A stretch of DNA of 64,000 nucleotides from an uncultured Desulfosoma sp. (GCA_937960435.1 CALGPN010000003.1:1-64000), one strand, 5' to 3'. Positions 35,461 through 44,718 are shown, counted from the stretch's first letter. Notes: generated by a model from the sequence alone, not told the origin. A program made the numbers and translations.

Positions 35461-37247
35461 TCCGCACCCCCGCCCAACTGAAACGGGGACGCTTCTTGGT
35501 CGGCCACTGTCCCCACCCCTTCGTCCTCGGTCAGGGGGGCGGGCAGGCAGAAATTTTCCACTTTGTCTTGAAGCACCTCGATAAGGGGCATAAGCGTGTT
35601 TCGGTCGATGGCGGACACGGCGACGGCTTCGTAGCGTCGCAAGGCCCGGGCGATCGTTTCGGCATCGGCCTTATCGATCTTGTTGAACACGAGGACCGTG
35701 GGCTTGCGGTCCAAGCCCAGCTTTTCCAAAACCACATGCACCGATGCCATGTGTTCTTCGTACCGGGGGTTGCTGATATCCACGACATGGAGCAACAGAT
35801 CGGCATCGTTCAATTCTTCCAATGTGGCCGCGAAGGCGTCCAGAAGATTTTGCGGCAGATCGCGGATGAACCCCACCGTGTCCGTGACGATGACTTCCAT
35901 GTCGCGGGGAAAGCGCAACCGCCGCGTTGTGGGATCCAGGGTGGCGAACAATTGATCTTCCGCCCAGACCCGACTGTGGGTGAGTGTGTTGAGCAGAGTG
36001 GATTTTCCTGCGTTCGTGTACCCCACGATGGACAAAATAGGGAGGGTTTGGCGCAGGCGCTTGGCACGGCGCTGTGAGCGATCTTTGCGCACCTGCCTCA
36101 GCTGCCTTTCCAGATGGGCGATCCGATCTTTGATGCGCCGCCGGTTGATTTCCAGCTTAGTTTCGCCGGGTCCGCGAACCCCAATCCCGCCCCTCAACCG
36201 GGACAGCGCGTCATCTTTGACGCCAAGTCGAGGCAGGAGATACTTGAGCTGGGCGATTTCCACCTGGAGCTTTCCTTCGCGGCTCTGAGCCCGCTGGGCG
36301 AAGATATCCAGGATGAGTTGGGTGCGGTCGATGACGCGCAGCTCCGTCGTGTCCGTAATGGAGCGAATCTGAGAGGGATTCAAGTCTTGATCGAAAATGA
36401 GGAGATCGACGCCGCACTGCATAGCCCGGACGATGATTTCACTGAGTTTCCCCTTGCCGATGAGGTATTTGGGGTTGGCTTGGCGCTGTCGCTGGATGAT
36501 GGTGTCCGCCACGCTGATGCCAGCGCTTCGCGCCAGTTCCCGCAATTCCTCCAAAGACGCTTCGGCCGATTCGCGATCCTCCGTCGTCACGCTCACCAGA
36601 ATCGCCCGATCCTTTGCCTGTTCGGCGGCGAAGGACTGACGTCCCCGCTCCAATTCCTCTTCCAGGGACTGCACAAACTGAAGAAAATCCAAAGCCGGCT
36701 CGGCACAGGGCGTCGGCGGCAAAACCCTCCAGGCGGCATCGGTTTTCCCCGATGAGGGGAGGAGGTGCGCCATTTCCACATCCTTGGCGCCTCCGTGATG
36801 GTCCACCCGCACGACGGCGACGCAGTCAAACCGCAAAAAGACCAGGTCCATGAGATCATCTTGGGTAAGCGGTTCTTCTCGGAGGTGCGTGTGGACGAAC
36901 CGGAGGCCCCGAAGACGCCAACGGGCCGCCCGAGACTTGGGAAGGTCGGGGATGTAGATGGATCCGGAATCTCCCACCAAAACCATTTCCACGGCACCAT
37001 CACGCCCGATCATGAGGCCGATTTGTCGGCCGCTTTCAAAGGACAGCCGGGCCAGATCCCGGGCCAGATCGGGTGAAATGACATCGCGCGGCAGGGATCG
37101 GCGGCGTGTGAGGTTTTCCAGCCGCTTTCGCACCTGCTTCTTCAGCCCAGTGAGATCTCCGTGGATTCTCGAAATGGTCAGTCCTCCTGAAAACGTCGTC
37201 CCGAGGGGCTTCCCCCCGAGGGATGAAGGTTCGTGTGTGATCGACAC
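35424..37247 (-). CDS. hflX: GTPase HflX with N-terminal extension
   Basis: 607 residues from the furthest canonical start (GTG 37247). A roughly 180-residue N-terminal domain seen in Geobacter-type HflX comes first. Then come the HflX subdomain (NPKYLIGKGKLSEI, IFDQDLNPSQIR, LDIFAQRAQSREGKLQVE), the GGIGVRGPGETKLE loop and the GTPase motifs GYTNAGKST, DTVGF and NKID. HflX splits stalled ribosomes. GTG 37247 has no ribosome site. A perfect AGGAGG at 37183-37188 stands seven bases before an in-frame ATT at 37173-37175, giving M-SRIHGDLTGLKK, where family similarity begins. Initiation at ATT (583 residues) is therefore plausible. Confidence 0.95.
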   Translation of the reverse strand: MSITHEPSSLGGKPLGTTFSGGLTISRIHGDLTGLKKQVRKRLENLTRRRSLPRDVISPDLARDLARLSFESGRQIGLMIGRDGAVEMVLVGDSGSIYIPDLPKSRAARWRLRGLRFVHTHLREEPLTQDDLMDLVFLRFDCVAVVRVDHHGGAKDVEMAHLLPSSGKTDAAWRVLPPTPCAEPALDFLQFVQSLEEELERGRQSFAAEQAKDRAILVSVTTEDRESAEASLEELRELARSAGISVADTIIQRQRQANPKYLIGKGKLSEIIVRAMQCGVDLLIFDQDLNPSQIRSITDTTELRVIDRTQLILDIFAQRAQSREGKLQVEIAQLKYLLPRLGVKDDALSRLRGGIGVRGPGETKLEINRRRIKDRIAHLERQLRQVRKDRSQRRAKRLRQTLPILSIVGYTNAGKSTLLNTLTHSRVWAEDQLFATLDPTTRRLRFPRDMEVIVTDTVGFIRDLPQNLLDAFAATLEELNDADLLLHVVDISNPRYEEHMASVHVVLEKLGLDRKPTVLVFNKIDKADAETIARALRRYEAVAVSAIDRNTLMPLIEVLQDKVENFCLPAPLTEDEGVGTVADQEASPFQLGGGAEEKSLRTPLAVS

Positions 37248-37274
37248 GGTGTGCCGAACTTAAGCGACCACTTT

Positions 37275-37302
37275 ATTATAATCGTCCGGGAAGAGAAAGA
37301 AA
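37275..37302 (-). promoter_or_regulatory. Predicted hflX promoter
   Basis: On the complement strand a perfect -10 TATAAT (37275-37280) is preceded after 16 bases by TTTCTT, a weak -35. The transcript would start about 20 bases before GTG 37247, and about 93 bases before the ATT candidate. Confidence 0.55.
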
Positions 37303-37384
37303 CAACGGGCGGCTTTTGAACGCTGCCCCTTTGGAGGGGCCTGCCGTGACCCGGGAGGAGGACATCCCGTTGTGGGGTACTCTC

Positions 37385-38710
37385 CTAGGCCCCGTAGGGG
37401 TTTCGTCGATCCAGGAGGCGCGTGGCCTTGCCTTCGTTTCGCGGCAGCCCGTGAGGTTCCACGAGCTTCACTTCGGGGGTGACGAGGAGTTCGCTTTTCA
37501 GTTCCTTGGCGATCTTCTTCTGAATCCTCTGCAGCCGGCGCATGTCTTCCACGAAGATCTTGTCGGTCACTTCCACTTCCACGGTCATGACGTCCACGTT
37601 GTCCCGCCGATCCAAAACAATGCGGTAGTTGTTCCCCACCTCGGGGATGCCCATCAGCACCTGTTCCACCTGGATCGGGAAGATGTTGACGCCTTTGAGG
37701 ATGAACATGTCGTCGGAGCGGCCTTGGATCCGATCCAATCGGCGGTGAACCCGACCGCAGGGACAATTCCCCGGCAGGATGCGGGTGAGATCCTTTGTGC
37801 GGTAACGAATGAGCGGCATGCCTTCACGGCTGAGGGTGGTCAAGACCAGTTCGCCCAGGGCACCATCCGGAACGGGTTCAAGGGTTTGCGGGTCCAGGAC
37901 CTCCACGAGGTAGGCGTCTTCCCAGATGTGCAAGCCGTTTTGATAGGCGCATTCAAAGGCCACACCGGGGCCGTTCATTTCCGAAAGGCCGTAACTGTTA
38001 AAGACGGTGACGCCGTAGAATGCTTCCACGCGCCGACGAACTTCTTCCGAATAGGGTTCGGCGCCCAGATAGGCGAGACGAAGATGCAGATCTTTGCGCG
38101 GGTCCACGCCCATTTCCGTCATCACATCCATCAGGCGCAGGGCGTAGCTGGGGATGATATGCATGACGGTGGTGGAAAAATCCCGCATGAGCTGGATCTG
38201 GCGTTTGCTGTTGCCCGCGCCTGAGGGGATCGTGAGCAATCCTAGGCGTTCCGCACCGTAGTGGAACCCAAGACCGCCCGTGAAAAGACCATAGCCGGAC
38301 AGATTCTGAAACACATCTCCGGGTCGGGCTCCAGTCATGTAAAGACATCTCGCCATAAGGTCGGCCCAGGTGTCCACATCCTTTTGAGTATAAAAGACAG
38401 CCGTGGCCTGCCCCGTCGTTCCGGAGGAGACGTGCAGGCGGATGAGCCGATCCCTGGGCACGCAAAGGAACCCGTAGGGATAGGCTGCACGAAGATCGTC
38501 TTTTGTGGTCACGGGCAGCTGCCGAATATCGTCGAGGGACTGGACACGCCGCCACGGGTCCGTGCCCAAGGCGTTTCGATAAAAAGGCGCTTCGGCCGCA
38601 CGGCGCAAGGTTTCGTGAAGCCTTTCCAGTTGAAGTTCTTCCAAGGCGTTTCGGGAAAGGGATTCCGCTTCAGCGTCCCAGTACTGAGCATTGTGATGCA
38701 TGGTGTGCAT
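37385..38710 (-). CDS. paaK: Phenylacetate-CoA ligase
   Basis: A 441-residue adenylate-forming enzyme. It activates phenylacetate (or a related aryl acid) with ATP and CoA, releasing AMP and PPi. Signatures are HVSSGTTGQATAVFYTQ, YLGAEPYSEEVRRRVE, NSYGLSEMNGPGVAFEC and the C-terminal RSDDMFILKGVNIFPIQVEQ. It stands without other paa genes. In anaerobes such stand-alone PaaK serve aromatic acid use or indolepyruvate/phenylpyruvate oxidation products. It lies leftward, after dnaB. Confidence 0.93.
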   Translation of the reverse strand: MHTMHHNAQYWDAEAESLSRNALEELQLERLHETLRRAAEAPFYRNALGTDPWRRVQSLDDIRQLPVTTKDDLRAAYPYGFLCVPRDRLIRLHVSSGTTGQATAVFYTQKDVDTWADLMARCLYMTGARPGDVFQNLSGYGLFTGGLGFHYGAERLGLLTIPSGAGNSKRQIQLMRDFSTTVMHIIPSYALRLMDVMTEMGVDPRKDLHLRLAYLGAEPYSEEVRRRVEAFYGVTVFNSYGLSEMNGPGVAFECAYQNGLHIWEDAYLVEVLDPQTLEPVPDGALGELVLTTLSREGMPLIRYRTKDLTRILPGNCPCGRVHRRLDRIQGRSDDMFILKGVNIFPIQVEQVLMGIPEVGNNYRIVLDRRDNVDVMTVEVEVTDKIFVEDMRRLQRIQKKIAKELKSELLVTPEVKLVEPHGLPRNEGKATRLLDRRNPYGA

Positions 38711-38840
38711 GGTCGGCTTCTCTCAGTGAGTCGTTTCCTTCAGGGCTACGATCCCGCTCGTCATGGGCTCCGAAAGGCCCCTCCTTCCCTTGGCTCCAGG
38801 CCGGATCGGGGGGGCAGAATCCCTCCGGTGCGAAACCGTC

Positions 38841-40190
38841 CTAGATCAGACCGTCTTGCCCGGCCAAATCTTCAAAGCGCGTGTAGCTGCTGATGAAGGC
38901 AAGTTTCACCCTACCCGTGGGGCCGTTTCGCTGTTTGCTCACGTGAATTTCGGCCGTCCCCTTGTCCTTGCTGTCCGGATTGTAGACTTCGTCTCGGTAG
39001 ATAAAAACAATCACGTCGGCGTCCTGTTCAATGGCGCCCGACTCCCGGAGATCCGCCAACTGGGGCCTCTTGTCGTGTCGTTCTTCCACTTTGCGGTTCA
39101 ACTGGGACAAGGCCACCACCGGAATGTTCAATTCCTTGGCCAAGGCCTTAAGAGAACGGGAAATGTCCGAAATTTCCAGTTCCCGCCTTTCGGTCTGCTC
39201 TCGGCTGCGCATGAGCTGAAGATAGTCCACCACCACAAGACCGATGTTGTGTTCCATCTTGAGCCGTCGGGTTTTGGCGCGAAGCTCTAGGGTGGAGATG
39301 GCCGGCGTGTCGTCCACAAAAATGGGGGCGTCCATGAAGGAACCGGCGGCAGTCAGGAGCTTGGCGCAATCGTTTTGGCTAAGAAAGCCGGTGCGCACTT
39401 TTTGGGAATCTACGCGGGCTTCCGCGCACAGCAGGCGCATGGCCAGCTGCTCTTTGCTCATTTCCAAGGAAAAGAAAGCGCACGGCACACCGCTTTTCAT
39501 GGCCGCGTTGCGCACGAGATTGAGGGCAAAGGCGGTCTTGCCCATGCTGGGCCGGGCCGCGATGATGATGAGGTCCGAGGGTTGCAGGCCGGATGTGATT
39601 CTATCCAGATCGGTGAAGTGCGTCGGAACTCCGGTGACCATTTCGCGGCGTTCCTGGAGCGCCTCGATAGTTCCGATGCTTTGTTTGACCACATCCTTGA
39701 TGACGGCGTAAGAACTGCGGATACGCCGCTCGGTGATGGCGAAAATGGCGGCTTCCGCACGATCCAGCACCTCCTCGGCATTTTTCCCGGGCCCGTAACA
39801 CCAGGACATGATTTCGCCGGAAACCTGGATGAGGCGGCGCAGAACGGCCTTTTCACTGATGATCTTGGCGTAAGCGGCCACGTTGGCCGCCGAGGGGACC
39901 AGCTCCGTCAGCGAGGCCAAATAGGCGGCCCCGCCGACGGATTCCAGTTCGTCCTTTTGCTGCAGCAGGTCGGCCACGGTGACAAGGTCGACCGGCTCGT
40001 TGCGCTCGAAAAGTTCCTGGATGGCTCGAAAAATGACGCGATGCGCGTCACGGTAAAATTCGTCGCCTCGGAGGATTTCCAGGGCCGCGGGCAGGCCGCT
40101 GTTGTCCACGAGAAGCCCCCCGAGGAGCGACTGTTCGGCTTCGATCTGGTGCGGGGGGATTCTCCTGAGCTCGTCGGCGAGCACTTCCAT
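38841..40190 (-). CDS. dnaB: Replicative DNA helicase DnaB
   Basis: 449 residues, no intein. The N-terminal primase-binding domain starts PPHQIEAEQSLLGGLLVD. The RecA-like domain has Walker A ARPSMGKTAFALNL, Walker B GLVVVDYLQLM and the ESGAIEQDADVIVFIYRDE motif. It unwinds DNA at the fork. It starts three bases after the rplI stop, within the conserved rpsF-rpsR-rplI-dnaB block. Confidence 0.97.
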   Translation of the reverse strand: MEVLADELRRIPPHQIEAEQSLLGGLLVDNSGLPAALEILRGDEFYRDAHRVIFRAIQELFERNEPVDLVTVADLLQQKDELESVGGAAYLASLTELVPSAANVAAYAKIISEKAVLRRLIQVSGEIMSWCYGPGKNAEEVLDRAEAAIFAITERRIRSSYAVIKDVVKQSIGTIEALQERREMVTGVPTHFTDLDRITSGLQPSDLIIIAARPSMGKTAFALNLVRNAAMKSGVPCAFFSLEMSKEQLAMRLLCAEARVDSQKVRTGFLSQNDCAKLLTAAGSFMDAPIFVDDTPAISTLELRAKTRRLKMEHNIGLVVVDYLQLMRSREQTERRELEISDISRSLKALAKELNIPVVALSQLNRKVEERHDKRPQLADLRESGAIEQDADVIVFIYRDEVYNPDSKDKGTAEIHVSKQRNGPTGRVKLAFISSYTRFEDLAGQDGLI

Positions 40191-40193
40191 GCA

Positions 40194-40640
40194 TTACTCT
40201 TCCTTGGAAACCACCACGGTGATTTGGGCCGTGATGTCCGCATCGACCTTGACGGGCACGGTGAATTCACCCAATTGCTTGATGGGCTGGTCCAAAAGGA
40301 TGAAACGCTTGTCGAGGTCGAAGCCTTTCTCCTGCAGTGCTTTTTGAATGTCCGTGGCACTTACGGACCCGTAGAGCTTGTCTTCTTCAATCACCTTGCG
40401 CGCAAAGGTCAGGGTCGTTTCGTTAAGCTTTTCCGCAATGGAGAGCATCTGGCGACGGACCCGCTCTTTTTTCTGGGCCAGCACCCGTTTGTGGTGTTCC
40501 AGTTCGCGGATCTTGGCACTGGAGGCTTCGAAAGCCAAGCCCTTGGGTAAGAGGTAGTTGCGGGCGTAGCCGGGAGCCACCTTGACGATGTCCCCGATTT
40601 GTCCGAGATTCGGAATGTTTTCCGTCAAGATCACTTTCAT
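40194..40640 (-). CDS. rplI: 50S ribosomal protein bL9
   Basis: 148 residues, full length. The N-terminal rRNA-binding domain (MKVILTENIPNLGQIGDIV, GYARNYLLPKGLA) is joined by a long helix to the C-terminal domain. A site AAGGAG stands just before ATG 40640. It lies between the DUF2232 gene and dnaB. Confidence 0.97.
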   Translation of the reverse strand: MKVILTENIPNLGQIGDIVKVAPGYARNYLLPKGLAFEASSAKIRELEHHKRVLAQKKERVRRQMLSIAEKLNETTLTFARKVIEEDKLYGSVSATDIQKALQEKGFDLDKRFILLDQPIKQLGEFTVPVKVDADITAQITVVVSKEE

Positions 40641-40699
40641 TGTTCACTCCTTGAATGCCTTACCCGTCGGCGCCGTGCCCGGCCAAGGGCAGGAAGCGG

Positions 40700-41692
40700 T
40701 CACGAGGCGGACGGAACATCGGCTTTGTTCTTCATGCGCCGAAAGTCAAACCACGTATCGAAAAAACCCATGAGCGCCACCGCGAGGCTCACGAACTGTT
40801 GCAGAAAGATCAGGGCATAGCCGAAAGCCTGCACCAGGTTGGGCACGCGCCATCGGTTGAAATAATAAGCCGTGACGGCCACCCCTTGAAGCAGGTAGAC
40901 GGCGCCGAGGGCGATGAGCACATTGGCCCCGACGACTTTGGCGCCGAAGGAGGGGGTCAGCACGAGGAACCCTGCGGCGATCACTCCCCAGACCAAATGG
41001 TCGGGGGCGTTCCACAGAGCCCACGGAAGCCACGGCGGTAAGGCAATGCCCCGGAGCATGAGGAGCTTGCGTGACAAAAGGAGAGTCAGCCACGCACAGA
41101 CGATGGTCGTGCCCATGGCCACACCGGGAAAGAGTCGAGCCAATAGGGCGATCCACGCATTCACCTCATCGGGAAGGGGCGCCCCGCCGACCGCCTCCGG
41201 ATGCGCCTGCTCCAGGAACGCCGCAATCAGGACCCGGAGCTGGTCTTCCAGATGTCCCCATAGGCCGCCGTCGGCATGACGATGGGTCAACCAGAAAACC
41301 AAAGCCCCGAAGGCAAAAACTTTGATCACGGCTTCCGCCACAACCCTTGTGACGGTCCACCCCTTGCGCATGCCGGTTCCAAGCAAGGTGCCGAGCAGCA
41401 ACAGCTCAAGGAAATAGGTCAACGTCTGGGGCGCCTTCCACAATAGGGAGAGGGTTCCACCCACCACGGCCGACCCTCCGGGGACGGCGTAGCCCAGAGG
41501 ATGCCCAAACCGATAGACGCTGATAAGCGACGGCACGGGAACGATCATGCCGGCTCCCACACCGGTTATGGGCACGAAGAGAAGGGCGAGAAACATGGCG
41601 ATGCTGAGTCCGATTCCTGCGAAGATGTCCCGCATCGCTACACTGCCCGCGCCCTGTCCCGCGGTGTTGTCGTGCCGAATTTTTATCCTCAT
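40700..41692 (-). CDS. DUF2232 (YybS-like) membrane protein
   Basis: A 330-residue polytopic protein with about eight hydrophobic segments. Its place between rpsR and rplI and the segment RLFPGVAMGTTIVCAWLTLL fit the DUF2232/YybS family found at this locus in Firmicutes and Desulfobacterota. The role is unknown; S-component-like transport has been suggested for similar folds but cannot be shown here. Confidence 0.75.
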   Translation of the reverse strand: MRIKIRHDNTAGQGAGSVAMRDIFAGIGLSIAMFLALLFVPITGVGAGMIVPVPSLISVYRFGHPLGYAVPGGSAVVGGTLSLLWKAPQTLTYFLELLLLGTLLGTGMRKGWTVTRVVAEAVIKVFAFGALVFWLTHRHADGGLWGHLEDQLRVLIAAFLEQAHPEAVGGAPLPDEVNAWIALLARLFPGVAMGTTIVCAWLTLLLSRKLLMLRGIALPPWLPWALWNAPDHLVWGVIAAGFLVLTPSFGAKVVGANVLIALGAVYLLQGVAVTAYYFNRWRVPNLVQAFGYALIFLQQFVSLAVALMGFFDTWFDFRRMKNKADVPSAS

Positions 41693-41845
41693 TTCAGGCG
41701 GCCTTTGCCGTCATGGGTGGCCTCGCCACACGCTCTCCCGAGTGTGGGCGAGGATCCCGGATATTTTGCCGTGGTGCCGTCGGGCGTTTCAGGGCACGGA
41801 ACACTGTGCCCTTCCCCCCCCGCACAATCACTAGAGGGGACCCCC

Positions 41846-42097
41846 TTAAATGGAATGGTCCACCGTGTACGGCAGCAGCGCCATCTGGCGCGCCCGCTTG
41901 ATGGCCAATGTCAGTTCCCTTTGATGTTTGGCGCAGTTGTCCGAGATGCGCCGAGGGATGATCTTCCCCCGTTCGGTCAGGAAGTACCGAAGCATCTTGG
42001 CGTCCTTGTAATCGATCCGAAGACTGCTGTCGGCGCAAAAACGGCATACGCGGCGTCGGCGAAAAACTCTTCTCTTTCTTTTCCTTTTGACGACCAT
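41846..42097 (-). CDS. rpsR: 30S ribosomal protein bS18
   Basis: 83 residues. The very basic N-terminus is followed by the S18 core ([39 protein letters not shown]). Cys residues in VCRFC plus the later DNC suggest the zinc-ligand-containing form. ATG 42097 is fixed by AAGGAG eight bases upstream; a longer frame has no site. It partners bS6 on the ribosome platform. Confidence 0.96.
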   Translation of the reverse strand: MVVKRKRKRRVFRRRRVCRFCADSSLRIDYKDAKMLRYFLTERGKIIPRRISDNCAKHQRELTLAIKRARQMALLPYTVDHSI

Positions 42098-42156
42098 GAA
42101 AGACTCCTTCTTTCGACAAATCTTCAAAAACCCCTAAAGCGTGCAGAGGCGAGCTC

Positions 42157-42597
42157 CTATTCCTCGTCCTCGCCTTCTTCTTCCTCTTCATCCGCCTCTT
42201 CGTCCTGGCGGGCCCCAGCGAACCGAGGCGGTGTTTCTTCATCGTCGTCGGCTGCGGGCGGAGGTGCGGGCCGCGCCCGATCCTTCTCTTTTTCCGGGTC
42301 GAATTCATCGTCCAATTTCACGGTGATGAATTTGAGCACCCGTTCGTCAATGCGCATGGTGCGCTCAAGCTCGGCGATCAGGTCCGGCCCCGAGGCAAAT
42401 TCCATAAGGACGTAGTAGCCGTAGGATTTCTTTTTGACCGGATAGGCCAGTTTCTTCTTGCCCCAAGGGGCGTAGGTCAAGACGTTGCCCCCGCCCGATT
42501 CCACGACGCCGCGAAACTTTTCGGCAACCCCTTGATAGGCGTCTTCGGGCAGATCGGGGTCCACAATGAAAAAGGACTCGTACTTGCGCAACTGCAT
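42157..42597 (-). CDS. rpsF: 30S ribosomal protein bS6 with long acidic tail
   Basis: 146 residues. The S6 fold occupies 1-97 (MQLRKYESFFIVDPDL, LMEFASGPDLIAELER). A 50-residue Pro/Asp/Glu-rich extension follows: 13 of the last 16 residues are acidic. E. coli S6 gets glutamates added after translation by RimK; here the acidic tail is encoded. The start is fixed by AAGGAGG eight bases before ATG 42597. Confidence 0.96.
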   Translation of the reverse strand: MQLRKYESFFIVDPDLPEDAYQGVAEKFRGVVESGGGNVLTYAPWGKKKLAYPVKKKSYGYYVLMEFASGPDLIAELERTMRIDERVLKFITVKLDDEFDPEKEKDRARPAPPPAADDDEETPPRFAGARQDEEADEEEEEGEDEE

Positions 42598-42624
42598 GGA
42601 CTGGATCCTCCTTTCGGGTTTGAA

Positions 42625-42646
42625 GCCCCGCCGTCCTCGGCGGAGC
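42625..42646 (-). promoter_or_regulatory. Hairpin in the rpsF leader, possible S6:S18 autoregulatory site
   Basis: A 9-bp stem GCTCCGCCG/CGGCGGGGC with loop AGGA stands about 30 bases before rpsF. Many bacteria have an S6:S18-binding RNA in this leader. I could not match its conserved bulge, so the assignment is positional. Confidence 0.35.
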
Positions 42647-42765
42647 AAGGAGCGTGATGAATCGGAACTGCTTCGACTACCACAGCGCCCAAAAAGGCGT
42701 CAAGCCCTTTGGTCGCCTTGGTGGGGCAAAAGCCGGGACGCCTCAGGGAGGCCCTTAGGGTCGAT

Positions 42766-43116
42766 TTATTGGGCGGGGGTGGCGTGGCTGGATGCCGGGG
42801 ATTTGGGTGGAGTGAATTGAATAAGGATTTCATTGTCCCGAATGAGGTCGAGATTCAGGCGCAGAAACCGTTCCGCATAGACAGGGTCTTCCTTGAACCG
42901 TTGCGTTTGAAGGAACAACTGTTGGGTTTCTTTGCGCAGATCGATCACCCGCTGCTGCAAAGCAACCACTTGATCCCGCTTGTTTCGGTATCCCGCGAGA
43001 CCCTTGGGCGAGATAAAAACCGCCCGAAACAGGAAGAGGTCCACGGCGGCCAGAAAGAGAACCAAGATGAGCGCCCCCCAGCGTCCCACAACGTGATGCC
43101 AATCGAAGCGAAACAT
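42766..43116 (-). CDS. ftsB: FtsB/DivIC-like septum formation initiator
   Basis: 116 residues. A short cytosolic N-terminus, one membrane helix (about residues 12-32), then a coiled coil (VVALQQRVIDLRKETQQLFL) and a conserved tail with RFKEDPVYAERFLRLNL, matching FtsB/DivIC architecture (family DivIC/FtsB). These bitopic proteins join FtsL and FtsQ in the divisome. It starts three bases after the RACE-like gene stop. Confidence 0.78.
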   Translation of the reverse strand: MFRFDWHHVVGRWGALILVLFLAAVDLFLFRAVFISPKGLAGYRNKRDQVVALQQRVIDLRKETQQLFLQTQRFKEDPVYAERFLRLNLDLIRDNEILIQFTPPKSPASSHATPAQ

Positions 43117-43119
43117 AGG

Positions 43120-44718
43120 TTATCCCATGGCTCGAGGATGGATGGTGACGGATGGAAAAAGTTTTGGGTCCGTATGAGGCAAAAAGGTCGCCCCTCGAAA
43201 TTCGTTCATCAATTCCAGGTTCACGTTCAGCTCCACATAAGTGATCCGCTGGCGGACGGCGTCCATATCCGACAGGAGGCTGCGATCGAGCAGTGTCATG
43301 GCGGCCCCTCGGCCCGCGGTGTTTCCCAGCCCTTGGTAAGTTTCCAAAGGCAGATCCGGCAGCATCCCGATGCGAACGGCCATTAACGGGTCGATGTGGC
43401 TTCCGAAGGTCCCGGCCACAAAAAAATGCCGAATGTCGTGGACGGTCAACCCGACCTTTTTGGTGATGATGTTGAGAATGGTGTACATGGCGGCTTTGGA
43501 TTTGAGGAGGATGCCGATATCGATTTCGGAGACCATGAGATCCCGGCCGTCGGCCGTTTCCCCAGCCCACGCCACCACATAGGCGGGCCCGTGCTCCGTC
43601 TGGACGATCCGGGGCGTTTGGAGCTTTGTGTTGATTTTGCCTTGGATGGTCAAAATGCCCGCCATGAACATTTCCGCCACCAGATCGATGAGGCCGGAAC
43701 CACAGATGCCTTTAGGTTTTTCCTCGTGAAGCACATGGTAGGTGAGTTCCAAAGTGTCCCGATCGATGCGCACCCGGTCGATGGCCCCGGGCTGCGCCAT
43801 CATCCCTCGTTCCACCACCCCCCCTTCCAAGGCGGGCCCCGCCGCGCCGGCACAGGCCACAAGCCAGTCCTTGTTGCCCAGCACCACCTCCGCGTTGGTC
43901 CCTACGTCTACAAGGAGACTCACCTCTTCCGTGCGATGCATGCCCGTCGCCAAGATCCCGGCGATCAAATCTCCCCCGAAATAGGATCCTACGTTGGGAA
44001 AGACCACGAGGAGCCCCCTCGGGTGCATGCCCAAGCGCAGATCGGCGCCGTGCAACACGGGAAAGGTATTGGCCACGGGAATGTAGGGTTCCTTGCACAA
44101 CCGGGACGGGTCCAACCCCAGGAAAAAATGGGTCATGGTGGTATTGCCGGCCACCGTGAGGGCATAAATATGCGCCAGACGGTATCCATGTTTTTCCACC
44201 AGGGATGTGAGCGTTTCGTTAAAGGTGGAGCGCAGGAGATTCTGCATGAGGATCAGATTGTCCGGTCTGGAGGCGAAAACGATCCGGGTAAGGATATCTT
44301 CGCCATAGGGGATTTGGGGGTTGGGGACGGAAAGCCGGTCCAAAAGGGTGCCGGTTGTGAGGTCCACGAGGTAGAAAGCGATTTGGGTGGTCCCCAAATC
44401 CGCGGCTACCCCCAGCAGTGGCTGGTCCGACACCCCGGAGAAAAGTTCCGTGAGCTCCCAGCCCTCACCCGTAAAGCTTAAGACAGCGGTGGCCGTGAAA
44501 TTTCCCTGGCGAAAGCGGTTGGCGTAGGCACCCAACTCGCCCGGGGGCAGACGCAGCGGGTCGTAGCCCAGCTGTCGAAGCGCTCGTCGCAGTCGGTCCA
44601 GATCGGCGGTGTTGTCGTCTAAAGATGGAGCAGGGGCCGTCACAACGCGGCGCACCACCAAAGGGTCGAAGGAAAGCCATTCGGGAAAGATCTCTTTCTC
44701 CAGGGTTGCCTCTGCCAT
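43120..44718 (-). CDS. RACE-type ASKHA ATPase (corrinoid protein reductive activator) lacking the [2Fe-2S] domain
   Basis: 532 residues. After a linker/middle region (1-100), the actin-like ATPase core shows phosphate-1 GVAADLGTTQIAFYLVD (Asp107), VAGNTTMTHFFLG, phosphate-2 LLVDVGTNAEVVLG, CAGAAGPALEGG, GICGSGLIDLVAEM and VAGTFGSHIDP. Typical RACo/RamA-like activators carry an N-terminal ferredoxin domain that delivers electrons to Co(II) corrinoid; no such Cys cluster is present here or in the 240 bases upstream. It is either a split activator using another reductant or has another role. It precedes the ftsB-like gene. Confidence 0.85.
   Translation of the reverse strand: MAEATLEKEIFPEWLSFDPLVVRRVVTAPAPSLDDNTADLDRLRRALRQLGYDPLRLPPGELGAYANRFRQGNFTATAVLSFTGEGWELTELFSGVSDQPLLGVAADLGTTQIAFYLVDLTTGTLLDRLSVPNPQIPYGEDILTRIVFASRPDNLILMQNLLRSTFNETLTSLVEKHGYRLAHIYALTVAGNTTMTHFFLGLDPSRLCKEPYIPVANTFPVLHGADLRLGMHPRGLLVVFPNVGSYFGGDLIAGILATGMHRTEEVSLLVDVGTNAEVVLGNKDWLVACAGAAGPALEGGVVERGMMAQPGAIDRVRIDRDTLELTYHVLHEEKPKGICGSGLIDLVAEMFMAGILTIQGKINTKLQTPRIVQTEHGPAYVVAWAGETADGRDLMVSEIDIGILLKSKAAMYTILNIITKKVGLTVHDIRHFFVAGTFGSHIDPLMAVRIGMLPDLPLETYQGLGNTAGRGAAMTLLDRSLLSDMDAVRQRITYVELNVNLELMNEFRGATFLPHTDPKLFPSVTIHPRAMG

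Noticed and set aside
37325-37340. GCCCCT/AGGGGC hairpin as a paaK terminator
   Set aside because: Only six base pairs and no T run leftward; noted but not called.
41711-41756. Inverted repeat between rpsR and the DUF2232 gene as an attenuator
   Set aside because: Interrupted stem, no T run and no comparative support.
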